A DNA stretch of 64,000 nucleotides from Toxonevra muliebris (GCA_963691655.1 OY829327.1:54386079-54450078); one strand, 5' to 3'. Positions 1 to 12,342 are shown, counted from the stretch's first letter. Notes: generated by a model not told the origin, from the sequence alone. A program made the numbers and translations.

Positions 1-368
1 TGTTTATATTATTCTCTGCAACTTTATTTTTGTTGCTGTGATTTTCAAATCTTTGAGAGGGGGAGAGGAAGGATGACTTGATGTCCTTGAGTTATCAGCA
101 AAATGACCTTGACCTTGTCAATGCCTTACATAAAAAATTGATCACATGATCATGCACATGAACTCAATTTGAATATTAAATTTAAAAATTTATGTTTAGG
201 ATTTTAATGCAAAATAATGTTAATATTTTAAGAATGTTAAAAATTACTTTCTAATGAAAAAATTTAAAAAATAATCCTGGCTGTGCTTCTGATTTAACAT
301 GTTAATAGTAATTTATACTAGTGGGAATGTGGGCGGTATTGAGACAAGTTGAGGTATAAGTGGCTGTT

Positions 369-431
369 CACATTGGCGCAAGTATGAACGCCTCTCTCTT
401 TACGACAGTCGTTCATGCTTGCGTCCGTGTG
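369..431. repeat. Imperfect inverted repeat (hairpin)
   Basis: Two arms of about 22 bp (369-390 and 410-431) are reverse complements with about four mismatches, around a 19-nt loop; the clearest part of the arm is CGCAAGTATGAACG. The flank at 354-376 (ATAAGTGGCTGTTCACA) resembles the terminal repeat of the small element at 28961-29122, so this may be a MITE end. Which family it belongs to is not known to me. Confidence 0.45.
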
Positions 432-1611
432 TGCCATAATTAACCCTTTTAATTTCAAATAAAAAATTGTCAATAATGAAGTTAATCGATTTGCTTCATT
501 CATCAAAACGCAAACAACAATATCAGACATCAGTCTGTTTTTGTTTGAATAAAGAGCGAAAGCGTTCAACTCTTGCCAAATTCGATCTGCATAAATGTGT
601 TTTTGGGCTCTAAAAGAGTTATAAACTACTCAACTGGCATTTAGAAAGTATTTTATGCTATGTAAAGATCAGATATGTGATTAATGCTAAGTTGGTTCAT
701 GTTTCAAATAGGGATCTATAAATGAAGATTTTAATTGCTAGTGGGGACAAGTGCTATCCTTAACCCTTTGGCTCCCGAATTTTAGTGTGGCCCGATAGAA
801 ACCTTTTGTACTGAAATTATGGTTACTTAGGAATGACACCAAATTTCATATCTCTATATAGATTTGTTTGTCCTTTATTAAACATTATTGCTATGAATCT
901 GTAGAAAACCACTGGATAATTCGCTTCTTCCTATTTTTGATTCTCTTGTCTTTTATAAACATGTTTGATAAAGAAAATTTCTAATAATAATACAGTGTGA
1001 CAAAAAAAAAAATAACTCCGGTAATCCTTAAGATATATTATCAATTTATATATCGTTGTAAGCAGCTATATGTCTTATTTTGAATGACATATAAAAACTT
1101 ACTCATTAGATAAATAAAAATACAGTTACGGGCATTTATATGCTTTAACCTATCAAAAATGGGTTTTTCGGGACTAAGTCCAGATTTTGAGGGTCAATTC
1201 AAAATTCTGAGTATGCAGTTTTTTTCTGCTTGACTATACCTACAATTTGAGCTATGTCTCGAGAAAAGTATATTATCACTGTCACAGTGCAAAAAAATTT
1301 TACCAAAAATTTTTGGCTGACTTCAAAGACAAAAAATTAAAAAAAAAAGACTTGCACGAAATTTTAATGTTTGGTAATCAGTAAACGTGAAAAATAGCTA
1401 AAGAACGAAATACATATATCGTTAATAGTAAAATTTGTTAAACACCTTATTTATGCCACATAAAAGTGAATGTTGCATATACACAACATCGGGCATGAAA
1501 GAGTTAAATAAGAGAGAGAAAGTGGTTGCAACTCTGCTTATACTTACCTCTTTAAGTTGAAAAGATTGCAGTCAAGAAGAATAAGTTGCTGGTAACTTTT
1601 TTACTTTTAAT

Positions 1612-1905
1612 TATTTGCTTACGTTCAAGGTGATTTTATACCAGGTGGAGTTACCAGCATCTCATTCTTTCTTCGTGGTCAATACCATTGGCTGTCAAAA
1701 TCATTGCTTACTTTTGATTGTTTCCGTTTTTCCTCCATTTTGCCATTCTCTGCATGCCGCCATTATGGTCGCAATAACAAAGATGTGTTATTGTTTTGTT
1801 ATACAGCTAATTTTGACATTTTATGGTATCTGACGCAACAACAAAGATATCCTGTTTTTGCCAAGGTGAATTTGTTGTAATTTTGCTATCACCTTATACG
1901 AAAAT
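1612..1905. repeat. Dispersed repeat, copy 1 (related to 13740-14010)
   Basis: This stretch shares several blocks with 13740-14010, in the same order: AAGGTGA followed by TTACCAGCA, a TTTTTCGTGG-like block, GGTTGTCAAA-like DNA, GCCGCCATTATGG-type DNA, and ATAACAAAGATGT. The ends carry AAGGTGAT-like words in inverted orientation (1629 and the complement near 1890-1900), which fits a non-autonomous DNA element. Family and target-site duplication could not be settled. Confidence 0.4.
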
Positions 1906-2192
1906 TCACCATGTTTTAGTATGATCATAAGTAGCTCAATGAGAAGTCGTTGACTTGAGGGCGGTTGCTATACTCACGACCAGTGAGGTGTAAACACGCT
2001 CTCCAGCTTCCCACAATAAACTCTTTAAACATTGATGAAAGCTGATCATTTTGGATAGTTTGTCTGTTTTATTTTTCCAGGGCAAAGCCGCGGTTTATTA
2101 GCCTGCACTAGTCTAAATATTTCTACCGAAAGATATTGTGAGAAATCTCATATTCATTTTCGTTATACTATTTTTCAACAAATATTAAAATG

Positions 2193-2663
2193 TTTTATTT
2201 AATTTATTAAAAATAAAGTCTTTGGTCACTTTCAGATTACCGCTTCCTCCACTTCGATATTGCCTGTCAACGAGGTCGTTGCACATTTCACGCTCGCTCC
2301 TCTTCGTTCGTAAATCATTGGACCTTGTGACGCGAGGAAACGAAATTTTTAAATTCCATTGAAGGCGAAAATTAAGTGAACAAATTCTACGCAGATAAGA
2401 AAATATATCTAAGAAGAAAGGAAAGCGGAAAAGACGAAGAAGAAGAAATACACTTGGTTCTTGTTAATTTCAAATCGTACGGAATTTATAAAAACGATAA
2501 TTGCAACAACGAAAGAATTAGTAAAAGAAGAGGAGGTGCGACATTGAACCGCGAGGAGCGGAGCAGAGGCGATATCAGCACAATACAGCCACCTACACAC
2601 ATAATATACGTTGCAATAAAATAAATTTAAATTATTTATAAAGAAAACAAACACACGGGCAAA
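2193..2663 (+). promoter_or_regulatory. cnc: cnc leader (5' UTR) and core promoter region
   Basis: No ATG triplet occurs on the + strand between 2193 and the start codon at 2664, about 470 bases in which several would be expected by chance in DNA of this composition. The stretch is purine-rich and GC-richer than the DNA before it, as expected for a scanned 5' leader. TTTCAG at 2230-2235 could be an initiator-like sequence or a splice acceptor joining a more distal non-coding exon; the sequence alone does not decide. No clear TATA box was found. The transcription start is therefore unresolved. Confidence 0.55.
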
Positions 2664-3644
2664 ATGATTTCCAATAAAAAATCATACGCAATGAAAATGT
2701 TGCAACTGGCGCTGGCCTTGAGCTTGCTCCAAGTCGATCCGGATAATTATTTGCAGCAGCGTTTGCGCAACTGGGATTCGCAACTGGAATTGCGTGATGG
2801 CGACGGCTGGGAATTGGAAATGCTGCGGGCTGTACCCATGGTGGAGTATCCGTATGCGAATCGCAAAACAATGATGCCGTTGATTGAGGACCTTATACGA
2901 TACGATCGGCAAAATGATGCTCTCAGTCAGCAGTATAATGTAACTGCATATCTGTTGAATGTGCAGAGCGACAGCGCCAATCAAACGGCAGCGATGCAAG
3001 AATTACAATCGACCGCAAGCACAACAACTTCCAGTGCAGGTGTAGCCGTGAGCGTAAGCGCTGGTGCTGTTGCATTGGAGCAAGCAAGCGCTGTCAATAC
3101 AAATGCGAGTAGCATGGGTCTCGGCTCAACGGAAATTGACCTCTTTCTTAATTCGGAGCATTTTCAGGACCAACGCTCTGTGTGGGAACAAAATTTAGCT
3201 GATTTGAATGATTTTGGTGATTTGACTGTAATGAATCCTTACAGTGGACTGCCATTAAAAGATGAACCACAAGATAATACATATATTGATCTGAATTTGG
3301 AAATGTTCCTGCCGGGTTTCGCTTCTGCTGAAGCAGATATTGACGATGAGTTGAAGGAGGAAGGTTTTGGAATTGGTGCTGGTGCTCTCAACGATACTGT
3401 TCCAAATCCAGAAGATGCTGCTAGTATAAAGATAGAACAAACGGATGATAACGAAGATCACACAGAATTACTACTTGCACAACATTTGAATGATGAGGAG
3501 GCATCATGTTCTAATGCAGCCGCAAGAAATAATTGCATTAAGGCGGAAAAATTGACAGAGGAAACTGACGATGACGACAAAAATAATGCAAACACCGAAG
3601 TCGATCTAAGTCCATTCCTTAATCAAGTTGAACTAACCAAAGAG
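2664..3644 (+). CDS. cnc: cap-n-collar isoform C, coding exon 1 (residues 1-327)
   Basis: First coding exon of the long isoform of Cap-n-collar, the fly CNC-bZIP activator of antioxidant, detoxification and proteasome genes. The start is ATG 2664 in a perfect fly context (CAAAATG) after an ATG-free leader. Residues 12-24 form a short hydrophobic helix after a basic KK pair; with the following D-NYL motif (residues 27-30) this resembles the NHB1 ER-targeting segment of vertebrate NRF1. Residues 72-104 (ED-LIRYDR then NVTAYLLNV) also parallel the NRF1 N-terminal domain. Residues 110-150 are a low-complexity Ser/Thr/Ala linker and 153-327 are acidic, typical of transactivation regions (many D/E, LFLNSE, DLSPFLN). 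Sequons occur at N92, N106, N147 and N243. The exon ends at AGAG|GTAACA after exactly 327 codons (phase 0). The open frame continues ten codons into the intron to a stop at 3675-3677. Identity is from memory of the family; very likely correct. Confidence 0.93.
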
Positions 3645-3705
3645 GTAACATATTGCATGATACAAGTAAATAGATGAATATATGCCAAAAATTCTATTTC
3701 CTATA

Positions 3706-3711
3706 AATAAA
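3706..3711 (+). promoter_or_regulatory. Possible intronic polyadenylation signal
   Basis: A canonical AATAAA lies 29 bases after the in-frame stop (3675-3677) that terminates read-through of exon 1. If the weak donor at 3645 is skipped, this could end a short transcript encoding 337 residues. AATAAA is common by chance in AT-rich DNA, so this is suggestive only. Confidence 0.25.
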
Positions 3712-5384
3712 ATCAAACCTGAATCGTATTAAGTGGCCGATTATTGACCTAAGTGGTCAATAATACCCCTCCTAAATGCTCTGAAATTTTAAAAGTTTAC
3801 TGAACCTCTGTCGTATTTGTAATTCATATACTGATGACTAACATTATTGAAATTTTTTGATTAACTTGCAATGTTTTCGTCGAACTAGATGAGGTGACAG
3901 TTTTTTTCTGTGTTATCTACGCGAGCTAATTACGTTAAATGTTTGAGGGGTTCGCTGGTAATTGATAAGCCACAAAGCAGCGCCAAACAGAAGAGACTTA
4001 AATTTAGTATATATAATAAATGAAAACGTGCAAAATCGATGGTACTAAATAATGTAAGAATTAAAATTGAATTACCAGTGGCAAATATGTAGAGGTGTAA
4101 ATTATTATCAATTTATTCATAATTTACTTTATTGTTAGCTTACTTACTCGTAATTTAAACAAAGAAAATGAAACGCGCAATTGTTAAAAGGAAGTAAAGA
4201 AAATATGTTTGCTTTATTTATAATATTCTACAATGTGTAAACGTTGTTTATTGCTATTTTTAGCGTAAAAGCTTATAAGCAAAATGGATATTGTCGTATG
4301 CGTGAATCAAACAAAAACGCAACAAACAAATAAATCGCCAAATATGGCGTGAACATCACAAAAAACTCAGTTATATTCTAAACAGGGTGATTGAGATACG
4401 ATTATCATAAATTATTTATAAATATCTTGACTGAACAAACTAAATTCTGACCCTACACCAGAGGCCATACTACCATCTCAGGGACCCCGGCTATGATTTC
4501 TAGCAAGGGCATGGTCGTACGTTTTTCTTATAATTTTTAATTTCAACAGTCAGAAAAAGACCAAAAGAACAAATAATATCAACAGTATCCTCTCATTGGG
4601 GCATATAATAAATACAACTGTAACATCAGGTGGGAATATCATGAAACCAGTTTTGCTAACACTTGATGACCGACAAAGTTTGTGAAATAATATAGAATTT
4701 GTTAGTAATATTTACTAAAAATTATTCATCATTTTATCGCTAGTCGTTAGTTTTAGCGTGAAATCCCCACCAATGCATGAAGCAGCAAAGACTTCAATCT
4801 TCTCTAGAAACCCAATAGCTCTAGTAGCACAAACCGAATGAATGATATTATCATTAAGTACTACGTGCGACGGTCTAACCATCTACAGAAATGATGACAC
4901 TGCAACAAAAATTATGCTTTTTCACCCAATATCATCTGACCTTATCTGAAGAAATTTTTGATAATTTAGGTTATGGTCTTCCCAATTTTATTTAATTTTA
5001 TCTCGTTTCTTTTATAAGATATTAAAATAAAACTTTTTACATGTTAACATTTATTTTATGTCTAAACTTCATTATATATTTTTTTTCTGTGCTCCGTTTT
5101 TCCAGCAGATGGCGTCAAAGTCTCTTTTTTTTTTTTTTTTTGTTTGTAAATTTTTTTTTAAAAAACGCTTTCCTATCGCGAGTAATACCTTTACTTCATG
5201 TAAACCAATAAATATCAACATTACTGGTCACTTACCTCGTTTATAGGATAGCTTAACCCAGTAATGCCTAGCGATGCCATATGGTACCTTATCGCTGAGC
5301 CGTTACTGAGCCAGGTTCAAAAACAATTTTTTGCTCAAGTTGCTTTTTTAATCTATCTTTGTAAGTTCCCGCTTGTCCTTAATG

Positions 5385-6888
5385 CAGTGGTTCTCAAGTG
5401 GTGGGGCGTAAACAGATTTGAAGCGAGGCGCGGAGATATTTCAATAAACAAATATTTTCATACTCTGTAATGCATTGTAATCATACACCGAAAAAAATAT
5501 GCGGAGTTAATACAACATTTTCTGTGAATTAATATAATTTAATACTACTTTTATGCAACCAAAACTGAAAAGAGTTGTTTGAAATTTTTTTGAGTTTATT
5601 CAACTCTTTTTGTGGTTATAATAACTTTTTGTCAACCAATAACAATTTCAACTGTACTCCGAAACAGAGTTTCATTTAATTCAACTTTTCCCAAAATGAA
5701 AGATTAACTCTGAACGGAATCAATTGTACTCTTTTTTTTCCTAATGTACAGAGAGAAGAATGGGAATATTTTCATTGCATATTCTGTAATTCCTATCAAA
5801 TTTGGTGTGAATAATTGTGAATTTTTTGTAACTCTATAATATGGACGATGTGAACTATACGGTGGTTACATTGATTTCTGAAGTGAACCATTTTTGATCA
5901 GAGTTGAACGAAGGTTTTGTACTAGCTGAATCTGAAAGCGGTAGTTTATTTGTTTTTTTTTTTAATTAATTTTTTTTTGTTTATACTAAAATCTCTGAAT
6001 ATCATATATTTATCTAATAAATTAATAAAAAACTAATAAAAACATAAAAACCGAACTCTTTTTCATTTTTGGTTCAAGAACTTTAAGTTGTTAATCGAAC
6101 TTTTTTTAAGGGTTGAGACAATATTCTCTCTTTCCAATGTTGAGTGAAGAATTTCACGTGATTTATTTTACTCTTTTGAAGGTTGAGGTAACATTTTGCG
6201 AAGTTGATTCAACTCCTAGTCGGAGTTCAACGAACTCTTTTTTCATTTAGTTCAAGAATTTCAAGTGGTTAATTAAACTCTTTTGAGGGTTGAATCAACG
6301 GAGTTGGTATAACTTTTTTATTATCAGCTACTTTAAGAATTTATATTCTTAATATAACTCGTTACCGGAGTTAATAAGACTCCTGAAAAGTATAACTCAC
6401 TCTTCGGAGTTGAATATACTCCGTCGGGGTAAGAATTAATCTTTTCTAGTTTGGCTAAAAACCATTAACGAAAAGAGTTTATATTGCCACAAAAATTGTG
6501 GTATTTACTCCGCAGTTTTTTGAGTGTAATATTTAGTATTTAATAAAAGAATTTCTCTTTTCTTTCATATTATGTAAAATATACACTTTTTGGTTCGACA
6601 TTTTCCATTTCTGACTTTAACCGCGAAAATACAATTTGTTAAAAACTACCACCCAATTTTCCTCACGAGAAACTATTCAACTACTAGATAAGTTTATTCT
6701 TGAGACAGACTAATCAGAGCCTCCACCAAACTAGAGACCAATTAGATATTTTCCCAGGCGGATATGATTTAATTTATAAATACAAAATCAGCACTAAAAA
6801 ATGTTGTGTGAAACTCAAAGTGGGGAGGCGCTGACTTGGCGCAAAAACGGAAAGGGGGGCGTAAGATGAAAACAGTTGAGAACCGCTG
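5385..6888. mobile_element. hAT-type element, interrupted by a second element
   Basis: The ends are CAGTGGTTCTCAA (5385) and TTGAGAACCGCTG (ending 6888), inverted repeats with one mismatch and the CAG/CTG termini of hAT elements. They are flanked by near-identical 8-bp target duplications, CCTTAATG (5377-5384) and CCTTAATC (6889-6896). GTGGGGCG just inside the left end mirrors sequence at the right end. Removing the inserted element at 5484-6530 leaves about 450 bp with no transposase, so this is a non-autonomous or deleted copy. Confidence 0.8.
5484..6530. mobile_element. About 1-kb TIR element rich in AGTTGAA/AACTC words
   Basis: Ends are imperfect inverted repeats of about 30 bp: TACACCGAAAAAAATATGCG followed by GAGTTAATA on the left, and on the right the complement of TTACACTCAAAAAACTGCGG followed by AGTAAATA. 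The interior is packed with short direct and inverted copies of words such as GAGTTGAA, GAACTC and GTTCAA (for example 5567-5700, 6050-6120, 6190-6310, 6390-6440). No coding capacity is seen. It sits inside the hAT element at 5385-6888 and is therefore the younger insertion. Target duplication and superfamily are not resolved. Confidence 0.65.
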
Positions 6889-7790
6889 CCTTAATCGTCA
6901 CTTTGACGCAGACCACTTTGACTCAAAACAATCGCATAAATATAATTTTAAATCGCTATCAAAATTGTTTTCGCATAACTTAATGCGAATTCTTAATTAC
7001 AAAAAGAATTTCCATACCCTTTAAAAAGCGTTGCCATCCAGAACTTATTGTCATCATAAGCAAAAACACAAAAAAGAGAAACCGTATTCAGTCAAAACAG
7101 TTTGAGTCAAAGAGAATTGAAATGCCGCATAAACAATGCAACTGTTTGGCGTTTAAACACATTATCCAGCCATATTTTTAAAATTTTTTGTGCCATCTCA
7201 GAAATAAATCTTAAGATTTTAGAATTTGCTACAATTCAAAATGGTCAAAAATGGGGGAAGAGAAAAGCTGGGTGAGGAAGTTCTCCCCTAATTGAAGTTA
7301 ATATTTTGTATTTTATATTTCATGGATTAACCCGCTAGTGCATACGACTGTCTACAGGCGGGCAAAATTTAAAAGAACATTGGCAAATGAAAAATATTGG
7401 AGACATTGTTGCAATGGTACAGTTTAATTACCTAATCTGTTTAATTTTTGTCTCTACTCCAATTTTAAAATATTTTTTCACTTGAATAGCGAAAAAGTGT
7501 TCGAAGCTTCGAAAAATTATTTTGCCTAGAAGGAGAATGCAATTAACCGAGGAATTTTTGAAGATATCAGATTACCATTTTTGGGGTCTACAAAGTTAGG
7601 GTTGATTATGGTCTTTTTGAATTAAAACTGCATCTTATTTAAAAAAATCTTTACTAAAGGGTTAATGAAACTATTCAGTAAAAAAAATTAAAATTTTAGG
7701 AATATTAAACCATTTTGCATCAAAAAGCAACAGCATTTCCATGAATTTTAGAGTTAAACTTCCCTATATAGTAATCAATTTAATAAAAAA

Positions 7791-8259
7791 CACTGTGCAA
7801 CATTTTAGAGTCATGGAATCTAACGGAGAAGCGACCAACACAGGTCAGTAGTACTGGTCTAGAGTAACAAACCCCTTAGAGGTTTTGAAACAGTTAGCTC
7901 ACTTTTAAATGTTAAAGCCTTTCAAAGTTGAGCTGTTTTAGTTAATTTTTCAATTCTATTTTCTGTTTATAATAAAATCAAATATTGGAAAACCAAACTT
8001 TATTAAATTCTATACATTTTTGTTAATAGTATTATTGCTTATTTTTTTGCAAAAGTCATTTAATGAATGATTTAAACTTCCTAATATGGAAAACTATAAT
8101 TTGAAAATTTTTAATAATCTGCTAGAGGCAAACTTTGAATGCCTATATCTTTTAAAAGCGAGCTAACTTCGCTAAACCCTTTTAGGGAGTTTTTTCTCTA
8201 GACCAGTACTATCGACCTGTGTTGGCCGATTCTCCGTTAGAAAAATGTGTTGCACAGTG
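7791..8259. mobile_element. Non-autonomous long-TIR element, copy 1
   Basis: The termini are perfect CACTGTGCAACA inverted repeats, and the inverted similarity continues for about 80 bp (left: CTAACGGAGAAGCGACC, AACACAGGTC, AGTACTGGTCTAGAG; right: the complementary series). The interior is AT-rich and non-coding. A second copy lies at 31463-31949. CACTGTG fits the CACWRTG terminal heptamer of Transib elements, but no 5-bp GC-rich duplication is visible at either copy, so the superfamily stays open. Confidence 0.7.
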
Positions 8260-9475
8260 TAATAAGTAATTACAAAATTGATTGCGGCATTAGTTTGTAT
8301 TCTGAAGCTAAACGATTAGTAGCTTTGTAATCTCAAACAATTGTACTTTTTTATAGCTCTGATATTTACCTACAGTAGATAAGTCGGTCTCGACTGACTA
8401 TACATTGTAGATTCTGTTATAAAGCAATCAAGCATTTTCTCTAGTTATTTTTTCAGTGCTACATTAAAAGCTGAAGCTGAAGTTAGGAAAATAAAAAAAG
8501 TTTCATTTTTGTAAAATCAGAAATTTAGGTCAACAACCAAAACTCAAGCAAAGTTATCATAATTTCTTAAACTGCTGAGTTTCTAATGTGATTCCGTGGC
8601 TGTCGTTTTTGTTAAGTTAAACGAATTTGCATAATTTTGCATTTTTAGAATAAAATTATTTTTTTTTTTACTTGCAAAACTCAAGAACATCCAGTTTGTC
8701 TGTCTATCTATTTGTTTGTTTTTTATTTCTGCTGCAAATGTCACACAAACACACTTTCACATACATGTACACAAATATGTATACATACATGTAAACTTTT
8801 TTCATCGAGAAAAAAATCGTTTTTTTTTTCTTTTTGGCATGGTAATTTTTATTTTTAACTCAAAAAAGTATAAAAGAAAGAAGAAAAAATCAAAAAACAA
8901 CAACTGAAAAAACTGAAAAGCGAAAATTTCTTTCACTGCAAATTAATTATGACCATTTTCTTTTCTCGTTCATTTGAAGAAACTGTCCAATGCCCCCGAA
9001 ATGATGCGTTTAATTTTGTATAGCATGGAATTAAGCATATGCATATAGTTAACAATGTATATTCATTTATTTGTATACACTCGTAAATATGTATAAATAA
9101 ATTAAATTGTGTGTGTTCAAAGAAAAGTGCTAAACTAATGATTTTATTTTATTTTCCTCTTTACTCTTTAGCAGAAATTTCAATGTATGCATTTTTTTTT
9201 GTGTAATATTATTGAAATAGGTCATTTAATTGGATTTTTATGCGTGCATTTTTTTTCTGTTTACATAAGCAGTATTCTGCACACAATTTACTGTTCCTAT
9301 TTACCATAGTTACTTCATGTATTCATGAAGGTCTACCTCACTTCATTTAAGTTGAATATGTATGACAATAACTATGCACAAATGTATCTATGTATCCGTG
9401 CCTGTGCCACCTGGTGTCATATCAATAAATACATATTTGCATTATCATATCATTTACTCTGGTTATTGATTACGT

Positions 9476-9500
9476 ACACACACACACACATACACACACA
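9476..9500. repeat. (CA)n microsatellite
   Basis: A run of CA dinucleotides interrupted once by TA. Confidence 0.85.
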
Positions 9501-10694
9501 ATGTAACCTGCATATTTCTTCTTAATTATTGATTTGTTATAATATATGGTAATTCTTTTTAATTTTTCTTTATTTACAATTCAATAAGTGAAGTACATAT
9601 ATTTGAATGGTTGATAGCAACATTCACGTATTGGAAATTTCAAGTAATGTTTATTCCCGAGATTTTGAAATAGGGTAAGGGTTTGCTTTCCTTATGAACA
9701 CCTCAGTTAGTATTGCTTGACCTTGTTGGTTGTTGTAATTAAAGCAATATTATTGCTATTATTAGAAAAGAATACGAAAAACTGGCGTATTCTACGTCAA
9801 AACGGAAATCACTAGATAAGTTCGTCTAAGAAAGCAAATGAGGCCATGCGGTTGTTGTAGTTTCTTGACAGTTTTTATATATCATGTGTAATTTTCTGGA
9901 TATTTTCTTGGAAACACTGGATATCCATTCGAAAATAAATTTAAGGTAGAAAACTTTGAATCTCGCTCGTGGTGTCTGAGAAAGAAATATAAAGGAAACT
10001 GAGAGAAGCATTTATTTTGAACTGAAACTCCTCCTACCTTTCCCACTTCCCACTCTTATTGAGGTCGAATCTCATATTAGGCAAAATGGTGAAAAATCAC
10101 ATGGAAAAGTGAGCATTTCAGTATAGTGTTTACGATTAAGATGCTCCTCGTTCTTATTTATATTTAAAACTCCAATGTTTCAAACAAATCATTTTTAAAT
10201 TTTGTTAATTTCAATCGATTCATATCTCTTCGATCAATTGGCAACATGAATCTGCCAATATAGTATCTAGTATCTGGAAAATTAGACGTGATAGAGAAAA
10301 ACGCCTGATGCCATTTTACTCAGTATGGTAGCTTAGTTTTATTTAATTAAAATTTCGGGTAGCGCACAGTGCAATTAATCCGATTAGAATTCAATATGAA
10401 AATTGCATTATTCATTATCGACTCAGTCCGCTTTGCTACTTTTTTAATAACTATCAAATGAACAAAAAAATTATAATTTTGTAGAAAAAATTTTGCCGCA
10501 TACTTATTTTGTTGTTTACACAGACTTTGTATTGACATAAGCATTTCCTGTTCCAAAATTTGTGGGTCTACACCGATTACTTTTATGTTTTGACACAAAA
10601 TCGAGGGTTCTGTGATGATTCCTTCTAGTTTTTACCACCATTTGTATGAATTTCAACCACTGTGGCGTTTACGGCACCTTCCACTCCCACTAAG

Positions 10695-10902
10695 ACTCTC
10701 AATGTCTGGTGTAATGGGAAATAAGGTGGTAGACGAGCTTGCGAAGCAATGTGTATGCCTTGAGGTAGAGACCAATAACATCAACCAGAATTTACCTCGT
10801 ATAGCAAAAAACGTTTCGACCTATAGAAAAACTGTAATGACTGATTGGAAGAAAAAATTGAAATATATTCTTTTTTACTATCCAAAACTGACGCAGGTTT
10901 AG
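10695..10902 (+). pseudogene. Possible LINE RNase H fragment
   Basis: The + frame reads S-G-V-M-G-N-K-V-V-D-E-L-A-K-Q, matching the G-x-x-GNe-x-aDeLAk motif around the last catalytic aspartate of retrotransposon RNase H domains (compare the clearer copy at 29509). The following sequence runs to a stop at 10900-10902 without other recognisable motifs. It is short and diverged, so the match may be partly chance. Confidence 0.4.
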
Positions 10903-11126
10903 GTTGAATGAAGACATTAGGGGCTTCATAATTTCCGTCGCTCAATGGCTCAACTATAATTGAATCTCAGTTTTCGAGTTCATCTCATCTCTGATATTTG
11001 AAATTTTACAGGAGATACAAAAACTGAATTTCTTCAGCTATGAGACTTTCTTATAGAACATCGGTCTATATGCAAAGAAAAAAAATCGGAGTGCGCATTT
11101 TCGAAGTTTGCGATTCAACGACATTT

Positions 11127-12342
11127 AAAATCTTAGCATATATAAAACTCAATAATTTTTAAAAAGTTGATCTTAGAGTTTTGATTTTTTTTTTATTTAA
11201 TTGATAATATTTTACAAATTACAGAAAAATATAACTTTTATAGTTCTAACCACTATTTATGAACTCGTGGACCTTTTTTGGTAAGCCTTCCATTGGAGAC
11301 TTGATAGTTGTTTCAAACACCTTTTTGGAACAGTTTGCCCATCTACTTTTAAAATCTTCGATATTTTGGGACACCTTTTTTGTGCTCTTTAAGTTTCTTT
11401 TCACAAGAGCCCAATATCTCTCCACTGGTCTTAGCTCTGGACAATTTGGAGGATTGGCCTCTCTTGCCGTAGTGACATGATGCCAAAGCGGGCCAAAAAT
11501 ATGTGGACACATTGTGCTTTCTTATGAAAGGAAAAAGTCTTTTTTTCAAACATTCTTTGATGTATTTATAGAGCCCATTGTAACAAATGACTTGCTTCTT
11601 TTGCCGCATGTGTATATATCTTGCCATACCAGGAATTTTTTAGAAAATTTTGTCTGCTTTTGGATTCTAAATTGTTCTTCGACATTTCCTCGAGCATCAG
11701 CAACATACAAATTTTGACCCGGAAGCTGCGTAAAATATGCCAGTACATTCGTTTCGTCGTCCATTATACAACATAAATATTTTTGTATGAAATTCGATTT
11801 TAATTTCCGAGCCCTACTTTTGGCGTCTAAATTTTTTGCAGCTTTCCTGTCTGGAACTTTTTGGACTTTGTATGTTTTCAAAGTTTTCAAACCTGCATTG
11901 GCTTTAACTTTTCGCACCAAATAGTCAGAGCACTGGGCTAACCGGGCAACTTTTCTACCAGATGTGTTTGGAGATCTTTTCAATATGCTTTCTATTTTCT
12001 TGGCTTTCCCAATATCCTGTGGTCCTTGTTTTCTTCCCGAACCAGGTTTCCTATCGATGGTCAAATTCTCCTGAAACTGTTTAATAACATTGGAAACAGT
12101 TTGACGGCAGACTTTCAATTCTTTGGCCAATTTTTTGTAGGACCAATTTGGATTTTTTTGAAAATTTTTAATAATTTTTCTTCACTCATTTTGATCAAAC
12201 TCACAATAAATCGACATGTTTGTCATTAAAAATAACAACTGACATAATTTTCAAAGATAACTAGATCAACGAAATTTTTAAATTTACACCCAAAAAAATT
12301 ATTAGGTAAAACGTGTGTTAAGATTTTTTCAATCTCACTCCT
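11127..12342 (-). mobile_element. DD37E Tc1/mariner element, copy A (damaged)
   Basis: The right end is intact: the sequence ends CTCACTCCT at 12342 followed by TA. The left end is missing about 17 bp of the terminal repeat, similarity to copy B starting at AAAATCTTAGCA (11127). Minus-strand frames encode an N-terminal helix-turn-helix segment (12130 downwards), the first catalytic D in IMDDET (about 11760), and the C-terminal CPELRPVERYW with the catalytic E (about 11430). The coding sequence is broken: a frameshift separates the ATG near 12188 from the main frame, the second catalytic D (WPD in copy C) is A (WPALASCHYG), and about 57-60 bases between that motif and CPEL are deleted. Confidence 0.85.

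Larger units (their letters stand above)
1..2192. other. Upstream intergenic DNA, no gene seen
   Basis: AT-rich DNA 5' of cnc with no convincing coding region on either strand; the open frames here are short, lack recognisable motifs and show no coding bias. It contains an imperfect hairpin (369-431) and a dispersed repeat (about 1612-1905), both listed separately. Distal cnc promoter elements may lie here, but I could not recognise specific binding sites. Confidence 0.6.

Noticed and set aside
7791..8259. Firm assignment to Transib
   Set aside because: Terminal heptamer fits, but the 5-bp target duplication does not appear at either copy.
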